Shown piece by piece: positions 1-13,026 of a stretch of 64,000 nt of DNA (the first letter of the stretch is position 1; each line of letters begins with the position of its first letter). The notes under the pieces were generated by a model. That model did no database searches. It saw nothing but the letters and a program-made list of their open reading frames with translations, and had not been told where the DNA came from. This DNA is from Drosophila miranda (taxonomy: Eukaryota > Arthropoda > Insecta > Diptera > Drosophilidae). The stretch is from the NCBI RefSeq assembly GCF_003369915.1, contig NC_046677.1, positions 24,694,913 through 24,758,912 on the forward strand, given 5' to 3'. A program made the position numbers and the translations under genes.

Positions 1-1331
1 GGGCGGGTGCACACCATCTGATCAATCAGAAAGGTGAGCATACAATATATCTCTCTGTAGAGTCCCAGTGTACCCCTCCGTTCTCTTCGTTCTCTCCATT
101 CGTACCATAAATATGAAAATCGTGACTTGAACGCTTAAAAAGCGCTTAAAACGTATTAAGCAAACACACATTCATATGGAAAACTTGTCGAAAAACGAAG
201 AGAAACGAAGAGGAATACATAATTGAAAAGAGAGGGAGAAGAGATAAATGTGCCAGAGGAAATTGTCAGTCATAAGGTCATCCCGAAATTCCTATCCCCC
301 ACCCATATGGAAAGATCTATCTCTAATATCAAATAATTACATGCGAGCGCAAAAGAGTTTTTCCCCTCCCCTCGAACCATTTGACAGATGTGGAAAGGAA
401 AGGAAAGGAAAAGAAAAGAAAGAGGGGGAGGGTGCACCCCTACGCACACACACTCGATCGCTGGATATTGCTTGGTTAGCTGTTCAAATACTCTTCCCTT
501 CCAGTCCACGGCACTCCGGCTCCGCCTTTTGTCTATTTCTGAAGCAATTTGTGTTTATTTTTATGTTTTGATAAATGCATTTTCCTGCAGGCAGCCGAGG
601 GAAAAACGTTGCGGAGGTCGTTCACTGTTTAGTTCTTGGTTCTGTTCTCCATTGAATGGAAACTCTAATTGGTATATCAATAAAATAGATCAATGCATGA
701 AATAATTGTTAGGAATAGTTCAAATATTAATCACTAATATCGTATACAAATAATTACACTAAATGGCATGTGTTCTATAAATAATTGATACATTTTTCTT
801 ACATTTTTCCCGTCTTTTGTCTTTGAAAGAACACGAGACAAGAACGACGAAAGAACATGTGCGCAAAAGCTATGGCCAGGTTAAGGTGTGTTTCGGAATA
901 TTACACAAGGGAACAGATAAACATAGTTCCTAAATGCAGCTAAAGTGTACAATATTAAACCATAAAATTGCAACAAATTTTGCATATGTATAAGCAAAGC
1001 ATTCGTTAATTATCAAATAAAATACATTCAAGACATTTGCGGTAAACACTCTCTCACAGCAACGGCACGGCAGGCACCTCTCTCTCTCTCTTGGCTACGT
1101 TGGGCTTTGCTTTGCTTCACAAATAAATTGGAAACACACCTAAGCATTTACCGCAAACAAAAACAAAAAACTCTCTCATCGGCACCACTCTGTCTTTCCC
1201 TCTCTCCCACACTGTCACTGGCAAATTTCGCTCTCTTTGCTTTCGCAACTTCGCTCTGCTTGTGCTCTCTGCTGTCGGTATGCTCTCGGCTCTTGTGTTC
1301 TTGTATCGCTTAAGCGCTTTCGCTCGCGAGT

Positions 1332-1406
1332 TCTCGGGTGGCTGAGTCGGTAGAGCATTGGACTTTTAACCCAAAAGCATCCAGGGTTCAAGTCCCTGCT
1401 GGGGCG
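1332..1406 (+). tRNA. Diverged tRNA-Lys(TTT)-like gene, possibly a pseudogene
   Basis: An anticodon loop CTTTTAA gives anticodon TTT. The T arm is a perfect 5-bp stem around TTCAAGT, and both internal Pol III promoter boxes fit consensus (A box TGGCTGAGTCGG, B box GGTTCAAGTCC). A run of five T follows at about 1420-1424 as a possible terminator. Against a working tRNA: the acceptor stem has several mismatches, the D stem has a G-G pair, the anticodon stem ends in an A-C pair, and the variable loop is about two bases longer than usual for tRNA-Lys. It lies inside the Btk29A intron, on the opposite strand. It is either a decaying tRNA-Lys copy or a tRNA-derived Pol III unit. Confidence 0.6.
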
Positions 1407-3214
1407 ATCCCAATTCCTGTTTTTCTTTTATTTCGCTTTAAAATATTTTAATAATTATTTTTCCATACATTCTTCTCATCTTTTATTCTCTCTTTTTAGT
1501 TTTTTGTAGAGTGTGGGAAAGAGCCTGGAGGCTGGAGGTTTCATTCATGAAAATGAAAATATGGTGCATGGTGCAACAACATAATTAGGACAGGAAGAGG
1601 GCGGTCGGGTCGGATGGTCGGTCATCCAGTAGAGCACACAAGCAATGCCCGCCAGGCAATTTGTCTGCATGGGGTATGGAGCATGGGACCCAAAACTCTC
1701 TGATGTCTGAGGTCCTCCTCCTACTCCTCCTCCATGACAGAAGCGCAGTGTCTGCGCCAATTCCTGAGCGATGACTCCGTAACGCCCCCAAACTACGAAC
1801 ATAAGCCAGTAAAAAGGAATAGCTTTGGGCAGCGAAGCATTAATACCCTAGAATATCCATTCATGCCTGTTTAGGCATTGCTCGTTGAAATATTACTAAA
1901 AACAAGTGTAACTTTCCTTTTTCCCCTTTTAACTTTCATTCTAAAACAAGTTTTTCACACACAGACTTATTTTTCAACCGATTTTTCCGACCCATTCCGA
2001 TTCATTGACTAAGTGAAAGATATAATCAAAGTCTCCTCTTCTTTGCCATCATATCATCCCACCCAATATACCCTCTTGAATACCCTTTTATAATTCCTCT
2101 GCCAAAAGAAAAGTGATGACCAGAGAGAGATGGAGACCACTATCCCCCAGAGGGAGGGAGTGATGCAGAGAGTGCAGAGAGTGTGGGACTGTAATGGAAG
2201 CCGGAAACGGGGTGGATGCCAAACAGATTGAATCATTGGCCAGACCAGGCCTATGGCCACACCGGGCACGATCCGTGTGGACAAGTTGCTGCAATTTATA
2301 TCTGGTGTCCGCCGGGTAGTATCTCTTTTACATGACAGATTCGGGGGAATTTTGATTTGGCGAAAATTGCATCCCGAAAACGGAAATTAGTCGAAGTCAA
2401 AAGTTGCGACCGGGCGAAAGTCATTTATCATTTCGGACACATTTTATTTGTGTCGCTGGTGTCTTTTTTTTCGCATGATCTTTCGGAACAATTGCTGCAT
2501 GATTTTACAGTTACGCATTTAACGGGAACAACGAGTTGGAGAAGAAGAACAGTGGATAAACAAGTTCTTGGAAAAAATAATACAAATCATAAAGAGATTA
2601 GAGACAGATTTACTGGCAGGGAAACGGGGAGGATTTCGCATAGAAGAGTATGGATTTAGAGTAGTTTTTAGAGGATATCATGGGAATATCATGTATCTGG
2701 TGCGGATAGCAGGGTATACATAAAGCACTTGTGCCACGATAAAAACGTTTCAACTAAAAAATAACTAAAATAAATCAAATTTCCGTCGTATTTAGTTCCT
2801 ATACTCCTTAGAATACTATATGTGTTAAAAATATCTCAATTATGTGTACATTTTCATAGGTCTGTTTTGTATTAAAACCTATCCCAACATTAATTTATGA
2901 GAACTTTGCGCCGCTCTTCTTAAATGACTTTCGAATATTCGTAAACTATTTTCCCATCCCGGAAAGATGTATTTTCAGGCCATTCAAAACTGATTTCATC
3001 CCATGGTAAACGGCCTTTGTGTGGGCAATGAAATGAGGAAAGTAAATCTCGCACGCGGCTTAAACAGAACCGCGAAGACATATCCCACATTGAGTTATGA
3101 ACCCAACCGCACCGCTCCCTGCTCCCTGCTCCCCTGCCACTCTCCCTCTCCCTCTCTCTGTCTCTATTCCTCCTCTTGGCCATAAAGTACAAAACAGCTA
3201 ACAACTTATGGCCG

Positions 3215-3245
<31 letters not shown>

Positions 3246-3908
3246 AGGAAGAAGAAAAAGATGTGTGTTTTATGATGACTCACGGAGCGGCGCGTCTTGC
3301 GATAAGATCAATCATCAAACCACAGAGAGGATTGGGGGGCGGGGGCGCGACACAACGAGCTCTCAACGATCTTGGACGCGCGAGGCAACATTTGCGGTCG
3401 CCAGCCGCCCCGCCAGTCGAAGACAGTATCTGACCATTCAAGCCATCTCTCATGATAACACTATTGAATACGAAAGTAGACAAGTTTCGGAATCATAATC
3501 GTATATGAAAATACAGTACGTTTCATTGCTGGAAGAGCTTCATTTCTATTATGAAAATTTAACAGACAAACGAATAGAATACGTTTAAATTATATTTTCA
3601 TCGAATTTTGTGGAATATTTTTGGTATTTCATTGTTAAAAATACCGAATCTCTCCTTTTCTCTGCTTTGTGTCCTTTTTGTTATGGGAAATTTGTACAGC
3701 GAATCAATGCCATTCGAAAACAGTCTATGTCCCCTTTAAAGGGCATATCCTATGTCCCAAAGAGAGCACTCCATGATCTCATGATCAAGGTCGATTGATT
3801 GTGGGGGTATTCCTCCCCTATTACCTAGGATACGCATTCAGGATTCCCACTCAAAGTCTTTGAATCCATAGGTAAAGCATATCTTTTAGATAAAAGCAGA
3901 TACAAATT

Positions 3909-4075
3909 TTATAAAATATATAAAACATACTGAAATATACCAACAAATACTAAGAAATAGACAAGAAATATGAATATACCAAAATATATCAATAAATACT
4001 TTAAAATACTGAAACATACAAAAAAACCGATACCGATAATACTAAAATATACCAAATGGCCTGATAGCCATATAT
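3909..4075. repeat. AT-rich degenerate repeat of AAATATACC type
   Basis: About 160 bp is made of loosely repeated units such as AAATATACCAA and AAATACTGAAA, spaced every 10-20 bases. This kind of ATACC-rich sequence is common in Drosophila non-coding DNA. I see no gene or clear transposon ends. Confidence 0.5.
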
Positions 4076-5504
4076 TTTTGATACTCACTGTATTTATACA
4101 CATGCACACGTCTTAAGATGAAACCGGCTTTGATTTCTAATTATTGGGAATCGGTTTATGTTTTTTTTTTCTGTGTGTTTTTGGGTATTTTTTTCGATCG
4201 GTGGTGGTGTCTCGTGAACCTCGAATTAACAGCGGAAATAGCTGAGGCGATAATGCCAATAAAAAAAGAGCTTCAAAGTTCGTTTCTCGTGTTTTTTCAA
4301 TAGAAAGGCGTTTTATTTTTAAACATAATTCCAATTAAACGTTTGTTTATTGGGAGCCCCTATGCGATAGCATCCCCCAAGCCCCATAACCGACTGATAA
4401 TGAGGCGTAAAAGGTGTTTAGGCTTAGGCCCTCACCAGCCCTCACTTGCTATGGGAATCAGTCCGGAGGGGGAATGGGCGCGTTGAGTTTTCCAACTAGG
4501 GTTTTTAATAGCAACGGCACGGTGGTACGACCTGTCTGCGTAATAACTCAATGTCCCAGAGTCCGTGGGCGACAAGAAACAAAAGAAGAAGCCGGAGACG
4601 GAGACGACTCAGAATTCATTCATTTCCAGGGAGGAGCAGAGCATAATGAAGCATGAAAAGCTTAGCCAGCCTGAACACAGAGTGCCGAAAGACAGAGGAG
4701 GGTCTCCAGAACAAAGCAATCGTCTGAGATGCCACAAACAAAAGGATAGAGAAGGGAGACGTCTTCTGCTTCTGCTCCTGCTCCTGGTTATATATCACAT
4801 TTCGATTCCTAGGGATTTACAACTCATTAGAGGAGATGCACCTTCATTTGGCATGCCCGTCACGAAAGATATATGCTCGTGAATGGTAGTACCAGCAAAA
4901 AGTACTCCCATTGGCATTCTCCTTTCCCGTTCATTGAGTGAATCATCATCATCACCTCTTGTGGGCCACCTTAATAGGCAAATCATGTACTGAAGAGAGG
5001 GAGAGACCAACAGGTTTTCCATATAATTCCATTATTGTTACTTCTTTTGGGCTTTTGTGACTTACTTTTCTGTGACTCTTGTGACTGGCATGATACTTCG
5101 ATTTCCATTTCCATTTCGATCCGCTTTGGAGCTTTGGAGCTGGTCGAGTGTTACCTTTTTGATTATGATTCATAATTGCTTACAAGTGTTTACAAAAAGG
5201 GCTTGGTCTCTGCACAATTGATATGTGGTGTGGTGCGGTCTTGGTTCGTGTTTGGGGGCATATAATCATGCGATTATTATGCATATTCCTATGTAAATGC
5301 TCTCGAAAAGTGGCGGTAATTAGTCAGCATATAAGACAGCTGTCACGTTTTGGGATGGCGGATCTACGGGGGGGGGTGGGTGATGGTGGAGTCTGGAAGA
5401 TTTAATACTCCATGTACCATTGATGGATGTTTATAATTAGCTTTTTCTGCATGAATTAATGATCGTTATGTATCCTGAAACGAAGACATTCTCAGCTCCT
5501 TTTT

Positions 5505-5830
5505 TTACTAGTTCTTTTGGTTCCGTTTTTAGTGGTTCTTTTCTATGTTGCCTTTTCCACTGATTCCATTGGCTCCCTTTATGGTGTGCTTTTTTCCACG
5601 GGTTTTTTGTTTGGTGCCATTTTCTACTGGTTCTTTTGGTTCTCCGTCTATGGTTCTTTTCACTCCCTTTCTTCAGATTCTCTTGTTATCATTCTACTGG
5701 TTCTTTTTGAAATTTTCTCTTTTTCCAATTATTATTTTCCTAATCTTTCTACGGATCATTTTGGTTCATTTCCAACTGGTTCTGTTCATTGCCTACTGAT
5801 TCCCTTTGGTTCATTGTCTATTGAAACCAG
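5505..5830. repeat. Degenerate pyrimidine-rich minisatellite (TGGTTCTTTT-like units)
   Basis: The plus strand repeats words such as TGGTTCTTTT and CACTGATTCC at irregular spacing over roughly 320 bp, which gives a spurious F/S-rich open frame of 114 codons. The repeat explains the frame, so I do not call it a gene. Confidence 0.5.
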
Positions 5831-7956
5831 AAAAAGTTATTTATCTCAGAGTTCCTATTGAAATCGAATCAACCGTATATTTCCTATTACACTTCCATTC
5901 CCATATACCTCGCTCCGCTTTAAAGGGTATCACATGGCAAACAAGTAACTGTAATCAGGCTTTATTAAGTCTTACAGCCGCCTTGCGGTTGCAACTGCAA
6001 CTGCCACCGCGGGACACACACACTTCCTCCTCTGGGGGCAACCGCAGACGACAGACGACTGACGACCGACGACTGAGGACATCAGGTTGCCCCAAAGAGG
6101 CCGGAGGGGGCATGGAAATGAAATTGAGGACATACAGCGACATGCCATACACTCATTTGTGGATCTGCCAGGAGAGAGGTGACATCTGGAGAGAGATGAA
6201 GATGAAGGACCGTACGGACCCCTTAAAGCTTATCAAAAACATTTTGGCTTTGGCGCCAAAAAAAATGCACAGAAGACAGAAGATTTATAAAAGGCATAAA
6301 GACACAACCAGCACGAACCGATTGGGGATTGGGGATTGGGGAAACGGGACCAGACCACCTTGAACACTCGAAAAAGACTCGACTCCAAAGACAACCCAAA
6401 GACTCTGCTAATTTGTCAGAAGAAAAAAACAAAACGAGACTCGAACATCGAACATCGGTGGAGCTGCTGCTGCGGGTTGGCTTTTTGTAATTCTACGAAA
6501 TCAGCTTTAAGCCATTTCGATGGAGGAGGAGGAGGAGGAGGTGGAGGCCCTAAAGGTGTCAATTCGTGAAGAATTTTAAAATGCAAGCCGATGAGTAATA
6601 ATCCCCAGACAGACAGACAGACACACAATTTCTCTTATTTCCTCTTAAGGGAAGAGAGTCCGAGTCCAAGTCCATTTCTGGTGATAAATTTGAATGTCTA
6701 ATTGAAAATTCTCAACAATTATGGCAGATTGATCAGCAGACACCGAAACACTTTTGGTAGCGTCGTAAAAACCACCCAAAAACTCATAAAAAATATGGGG
6801 TTTCTGCACCTTCATTTAGAAAAGTGGCTACCGGTGGCAGGATTAGGAGACACTCACACACACCACACACATGCCGTGGGGCAGGCAGGCAGGCACTTTA
6901 CGACCGAACATAGGAATGGGTTATATGTAGATGCAGATGGCACCTCCATTAGCCCAGAGGGCAATGGGCATTGGGCATTGGAAATAGATATACTGGTACC
7001 CTTTTTGCCGATTTATGTAAGTGTATATTTTATGACACGACGGAGGGGAAAAACGCATAAAACATTGCCCATCCACGGGTTTACGTACCAAAAGTAATTA
7101 TCTTTCGAGTATCGAACGACGTGACACGCTACGTTGATCAAATTACGAATGGGTCATGTGGGAATATTGTTTAGAGCAGCTCAGAGATCTCTCTTCTATA
7201 AGTACTGGACTGTAAATTTTCCTTGGGAAAAGTTATCCTCTTTATCCACTTGGATGGACATATATTGAAGTTCCCAGAAAATTCTGATCAGGCATTTGAA
7301 ACTCTACCTTAATTTACTTTAAAGCAAAACCATCCTTACATATCCGGGTATAATTCAATGTAGAATTCAATAAATATAGGCACTGGAGAGTCCCATCAGT
7401 ATTCGATATAGAAACATATCTTCAGTCCTCAATCCGCATTCTTATGAGATCTTAGCCCATAAACAATCCCATTCCTACGACTGATACCCGAACTGCTCTC
7501 CAAAAAAAAGGGTGCTCCCATCTTCGTATCTGTCCCACTTTTAGGTATATCCATCTTCATTTCTCTATTTAACACGCATTACCTCCAGCGTACCCGCCTC
7601 CTTTCGAAGAAAATTGTTATTTACAGCCTTAATCTGCGCGAAATGTATTAGAGAGCAGAACGAACCCGGTCGAATGGGCAGGGACGGGGGAAGAGCGAGC
7701 GAGAGAGGGAGAGACCATAGAGAACCTGCAAAGTGTTTGCAAACAAAAAGAGTCCCCTCCCAGGTTCAATTAGCATACCACCGCGGTGAGCCATAGAAGG
7801 CACAGAAGAAAAAGGAGGTGGAGGGGGAGGAGGTGTGTTCTACACTCTACTCGTGGGACTGGGGACTACGATTGGAGTCCAAGCTGCGATTTTTATGACA
7901 GGTTAATGACACAACCGACGACGATGTCCGCAAAACGACGACTCCAACTCCAACTC

Positions 7957-7987
7957 CTATGACGATGACGATGACGATGATGATGAA
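7957..7987. repeat. (GACGAT/GAT)n microsatellite
   Basis: A short trinucleotide-type run of GACGAT passing into GAT repeats, inside the Btk29A intron. Confidence 0.7.
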
Positions 7988-9264
7988 GTCCAGGCGGGAG
8001 TGCAATGACTAGGTTGACTACGTGGATGGTCGGTCGGGGCTACTCAGTTGCACTCGCTGACTGGCTGACTAGCTGGCTGGCCCATTAATCAGGTACCGCT
8101 CTCTATGTCCAGGCTATGACCCCAATAAACATGACAGGAGCGCTTGGACATGGAATTACAAGGAAGAAAGAAGAGCCATCGCAAGCAGCTGGAGATGGAG
8201 TTGGTGTTGGTGTTGGCTTTGGTGTTGGAGGAGTCACAACACATCCTCTCTACACTTTCCAAAAAGGGGGTGGCCGCGCGAATCAATCAATTAATGGAAC
8301 ATTTTCTACATGAGTTCATCGAACCCCACCTCCCCCCCTCCGAACCACGAACAGCTGCAGCAGCAGCAGCAGCCACAAAACCGTAGAGAGGGGTAGAAAA
8401 ATGAAATGAATGGATGGGAAAATTATAGAATAATAGAGTGATTGACACTCCATGTTGTCGTGGGGTATGCTACGGGTGCTTCGACTGCTAGTGGTAGTTG
8501 TCACGAGGGTTATCCCATCTTTAGAGATTATTCGAGAAGAGTTTTTGAGGTATTAGCTTTCTTATTTTACTATCCATTGAAGCTTTTAGGTCTATAGAGG
8601 CGGTTAACTTTTTTTTACTTTTTCGATCATTTCATTCAGAAGAAGCTGTGACTGTTCTCCTAGTATGCTGTCTACCGTTTCTTCCCTTTCACATATAAGA
8701 TCATATTAATAAGATTTGCAACAGAACATAACAGTTTTCCATTAATTTTCCTATCAATAAACTATTCTCAACCATTGTTTATAAATTTGTTCCTTAAAAT
8801 AAAACGTTGGGTACCCCCATATGATCTCTTTCCCTAAAACCCTCATAAGGAGGAGGTGTTCTTTCAATGATTATCTTGCAAGACCACAGATTATTCATGG
8901 AATATACATATACATCTAGTTATTGGACTTCCAGCACCCTTAGACATATTTACACTTCCCTTTAATAAACCAATTTTTAAACAATTCTGTTGCATCATTT
9001 TAGGCGTCGTCACCGGCACAAAACATCATCTCTTATATCTAATTCAATTGGAAAATGCAAAAACTTTATACACACAAAACAAAACAAAAAACTAGAGGAA
9101 ATACCCAAGGCTTTGCCCCATACCATACCCAGGCCATAGATAGAATGCTTACCCCAGGAGCTACAATGTTATGTAGATATTTTTGCTGCCAGAGGCGTCC
9201 AGTGGATAATCCTTTTAATTTAGGCACAGGCACACAGGATATTCGGGGTGCGGCAACAAAAACA

Positions 9265-9303
9265 CTCACGCACGCACACACACACACACACGCAAGCACA
9301 CAG
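9265..9303. repeat. (CA)n microsatellite
   Basis: A CA dinucleotide run with a few interruptions (CACGCACG at the start, CGCAAG near the end), inside the Btk29A intron. Confidence 0.8.
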
Positions 9304-10698
9304 ATACACCAATACAGCAGCAGAAGGATACACTTGAAAAACTTTCGTGCCTTGGGTGGGGCGTTGTTTCTCTTCTCTTCTCGTTTTCTCGTTTAGTTTT
9401 TTTTTCACCGTTTTTTTGGGGAATTTTTATATACGGAAAAGTATTTGAAATTGCGACTCGAATGTTCCTTTCGGTTAATATTTATAGATTCAATTCACTT
9501 TATAGATTCTGTTTTCTACATTTCAATGGAAAATGCGGCAAAATATTTTCTTTTTCAAAAGATACGAATCGAAATAAGGGTGGATTTGGGTTTTTGCCGC
9601 CCGAGAGCTGGGGGATAGATGAAAACCAATCAAATTTTCAAGGGTAGTGCAGCCGGCAAAGCTTTTCGTTTTGCCATAAAACAACAACACCAAATAAGTC
9701 TCGAAGGATACACAGATAAGGGTTCCTTCGTAAGGAATATGTTTCCAGCAATTATATGTGAGGAGAGATCGAGAAAATAGAGAAACAAATGCGAGAGCTC
9801 ACGAGAAAAATGTAACGCACGTCCGGACGCGACCAAGAACCGCTAGAAACTCCCGGCACCGGGCCGATGAACCATTCGTCCTGTCGTTCCGCCCGACCGA
9901 GAGCCCCGTTAGCGTTCGGGTTCATCCAGGATATTCCAATTGGAATGGCAAAACGGGATAGGACACAGGACTCTTTCTGGGGGTGAGTTTTCGCCGGCTT
10001 TCTTGGCTGGCAAACAGCTGCTTTTGTGTGTGTGTGAGTGTGTATACCAACCACAAAGGTTGCTTTGGCTTCCAGTGGAGACTGGAAGGGAGGATGTGTG
10101 GGAAGCTTGGAGACTAGAGTATGGGCGTTCCAACCAAAATACCGACATTTGTTTTGAAACGAAAGCAGCCGGCTGTGTGTGGTAGAGTAACCTTTCACCC
10201 TCCCCACCATTTCTCCCACATCCCTCCAGTTGGTACGCAGATTGGATGGCAGCCGGCGTAGGTGCCGTAATAACGACGCAATAAATGACGAAACCATGAC
10301 GACGAGATGAGACGCACACTTGAACATGAATAATGAAGCCCACACGGACACGGCTCTCCTTTAATTTCTGTTCTGTTTTGTTCTGTTGTGCCTCCTGCCG
10401 CCTGCCTCCTTCAAAGACATGCCATTGTCGAGAGCCTGACAACTGGCTAACGGATATAACTTTTCCCGAAAGGAAATATGGGAGACGAACGGGAGTGGAG
10501 TGCGGCTCATCTTTTAGGGGGGGTTTGTGATCGGAAGAAGGTTTATGATAATGATTATTTTGCGATAATCGTTTACAGGTTATAGTTTACATAGATTTGG
10601 GATGTAGAACATCGATTAACGATTGTAGTTTATCGATGAATTATCAATGTGATCGATTTTAAATCGATTTGAAAATTAATCTCCGTCAGAGCACTCAC

Positions 10699-10956
10699 CT
10701 CCACATTCTCCACATCGAAATAGCAGAGTGTCCGCTTGGTAAGCTCAAACCAACGATGTTTATAGTTGACCGGCGTGAAACGCTTCTTGTTTTGGGCCCG
10801 CTTCACCATGGAACCGCTCTTGACAACATCGTACAGCCGCTCCGACATTTTGTCCATTTTGGCCTGAAAGGATTTGCTGCTGGAGCGGAGGGAGGCTGAA
10901 GATTTGATGCTGCCATGGTTATGGGCATTCCTCTGCATCTTAGTGCTCATCATCAT
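10699..10956 (-). CDS. Btk29A: Btk29A (Tec-family tyrosine kinase), N-terminal coding exon with start of PH domain
   Basis: This exon encodes the N-terminus of the fly Tec/BTK-family non-receptor tyrosine kinase, which acts at membranes in ring-canal growth, actin control and epithelial closure. The residues around KSGSMVKRAQNKKRF, then NYKHRWFELTKRTL and YFDVENVE, are the first strands of the BTK-type PH domain. The exon runs 10699-10996, with acceptor TTTTCCAG just upstream and donor GTGAGT at its end. Translation probably starts at the first of three consecutive ATGs (10956); the 40 bases before it within the exon are untranslated and rich in ATC repeats. The SH3, SH2 and kinase exons lie beyond the left edge of the window, so this is a partial gene. 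Confidence 0.88.
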
Positions 10957-10996
10957 AACGAGAGATGATGATGATGATGATGATGCCGATGAGGGT

Positions 10997-12480
10997 CTGG
11001 AAAAGAACAAAATATCATGTTAATGAAAATGTTTTATTTTTGTTAAATTTTAGAAGCAGACACCAGAAAAAAATTGTTACAACACTAGGGGACAAGGCCA
11101 TAAATCTGTTCAAAGGGGGCGTGGGCGTGCGAATGTTATGTGTGGTGGTGGTGCCCCAAGTGGTGGTGCCATTGACCGTGGAACATTGGGAGTTACCTCC
11201 GCCGCTGACTAATTGCCGTGGGCGTTCCGGCGTTCTGACATCAATCAGAATGGAAGAGGCCTTTCAGAAACACTACAGAGGAAATCGCTATGGAAGAGAG
11301 ACAAGTCTTCGTCTACAAGTCAGGCAGTAAATCGAACGATTAAATGGACAATTAATTAGCCCCCGAGCGGACGACAATGTTCATCGCAGCGGATGACCTT
11401 GAACCGAACCAGTTGTACAAAACAGATTAAAGGATTACCCTGATCCTCTCTTCCTTCCTTGTGGAGAAACGAAGCGTGTAAGCGGACAAACAGAGAGAGG
11501 TAACAACAGCAATGCGCGCACTCTCTGGAATTATCACACTTCAACAAAAACGCCAGCAAGCACCAGGAGCGGAGTGGCCTCCAGGGAAGATCACTGATCG
11601 AAAGCAAAGCCCTTACGCTACTGCACAACAGGAGCGGAATGCACCAATAAGAGGGTTTTAGGGAGGTTCCCTCTTCTACTGTTCGCAAAAGATAACAAGA
11701 ACAGGAGCGCACTGCCACTGCCTCCAAAAAGAATATCTCCAATCACCCCCTCATAAAATAGAATCCGCTACTGCGCACACAACAAAACAGAACAAGAACA
11801 GACACGTCTGCATCTGCATCCAGCGAAAGGCAACAAGACAAAAGCGAAAAATGCGCTAGCAACAACAACAATCACAAAGAGGACGCCCGCACTGTTGTTG
11901 TAGATCTGCTCTCAGCCACCTACTCCTATCCCACACCCCTGCCCCTGAACACACACACACTCATCCTCAAGCACTTTAATCAGGCAGAGCCGTCGCTGCA
12001 AAGAGAGCGCGGTCTTGAGCGCGACGCGCATTGGCATAAGTAATAAAAAAAAAGGATGGCAGAAGGCGCAAAATGTACATAAATCTTCCGGGAGGGGGAG
12101 CGAGACAGGGACAGGAGACAGGAGACAAGAGCTGAAGCTCTATAGCGGGCGTGGCCTGGCAACTCGTTCTTGTTTTTTGTGACTTTGAATTTCGCCACGC
12201 AAATGGTGGCAGGGCCGTGGGTTTTCGCTTCTTTTTGCGATTGATTTTCATACTGTTTATTATTCTAAAATATGAAATTGGCAAATGTGCAGCTGGCAAA
12301 TGAATTCCACTTTGAAACGGAAACCCAATCCGATCAGAAAAATATCTTGTTAGAGAGGGCTTATCGGCAAAGAACAGAGAAAGCAAATGGATTCGGAAAT
12401 TTTAAAGCGCAGCTCTTGCGACTATAAAAACAATTTGTGCTGATAAAACAAAGAACAAAAGACGAAATTTGATATTACAG

Positions 12481-12517
<37 letters not shown>

Positions 12518-12550
12518 TAGGAGAGGGAACTTGTGATAACTGTGCCAACA
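10997..12550. other. Btk29A upstream intron, no gene seen
   Basis: Between the PH-domain exon and the candidate first exons I see no convincing coding sequence. Open frames such as 11356-11742 (-) and 11976-12386 (-) lack recognisable domains. A (GA)n run lies at 12485-12514. Confidence 0.5.
12485..12514. repeat. (GA)n microsatellite / GAGA-type run
   Basis: About 15 uninterrupted GA repeats lie just downstream (for the minus-strand gene) of a candidate first-exon donor. Such runs can bind GAGA factor, but binding here is only inferred. Confidence 0.7.
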
Positions 12551-12556
12551 ACTTAC

Positions 12557-13026
12557 CACAAGTGCCGTTGATTGAGCAATTTGAAGCAATGACCCGATCG
12601 AAACGCGCGACGGTGGCGGCGGCCCCCGGAACAGCCGGCAAAAATCACTTTCGTTTACGCGGCGAACAAAACGCGCGAGACGACGACGACTAGTGGAAAC
12701 GGCAACCGACCGGATTGTTCAGCATGCATTTGCATACTTACCGCCTGTGGGATATGGAGGCAAAAAAATTATAAACAATATCGAAGGCACAGCTGTGACA
12801 CGCACACATCCATCACACACACACACACACAGACACATGCAATGAGCAACAGGCGGCGACGCAGCGGAGAATATCCTATATATGTTGCTTGATAGCGTTG
12901 CAGTCACGGATTAGCTTAATCTTTTATAAACATTTCCAGCAATCTCTTGTTTGGAATTTAAAGCAAAAATCGCTATCAAACCCGAAGGAAACGGCGCCGA
13001 CGCAACCTTCAGACGCAGTGTGACCG
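12557..13026 (-). promoter_or_regulatory. Btk29A: Candidate Btk29A promoter with two alternative 5' exons
   Basis: On the minus strand an exact core-promoter Motif 1 (CGGTCACACTG, the M1BP site of Drosophila housekeeping promoters) lies at 13016-13026 in the orientation expected for a leftward gene. Two strong donors reading GTAAGT follow at 12736-12741 and 12551-12556. They would end non-coding first exons at 12742 and 12557 that splice to the coding exon at 10996. The transcription start itself is inferred from the motif only. Confidence 0.55.

Larger units (their letters stand above)
1..10698 (-). other. Btk29A: Large intron of Btk29A (left part of window)
   Basis: The Btk29A exon ending at 10699 has a consensus donor reading leftward (GTGAGT on the minus strand, 10693-10698), so the DNA to its left is intron that runs off the window edge. 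No open frame here looks like protein. The frames of 60-200 codons are low-complexity or antisense to simple repeats and have no domain I recognise. The stretch holds a tRNA-like gene near 1.33 kb, an AT-rich ATACC repeat near 4 kb, a pyrimidine-rich repeat near 5.6 kb, (GAC/GAT)n near 7.97 kb and (CA)n near 9.28 kb. Alternative Btk29A promoters or enhancers may lie here, but I could not identify any. Confidence 0.7.

Noticed and set aside
5806-6363. 185-codon plus-strand open frame
   Set aside because: Low-complexity composition, no domain, no splice partners, and it lies inside the Btk29A intron on the other strand.
9752-10442. Two overlapping minus-strand frames of 177 and 199 codons upstream of 10.5 kb
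   Set aside because: They overlap each other in different frames, are poor in hydrophobic core patterns and have no recognisable family; most likely chance.
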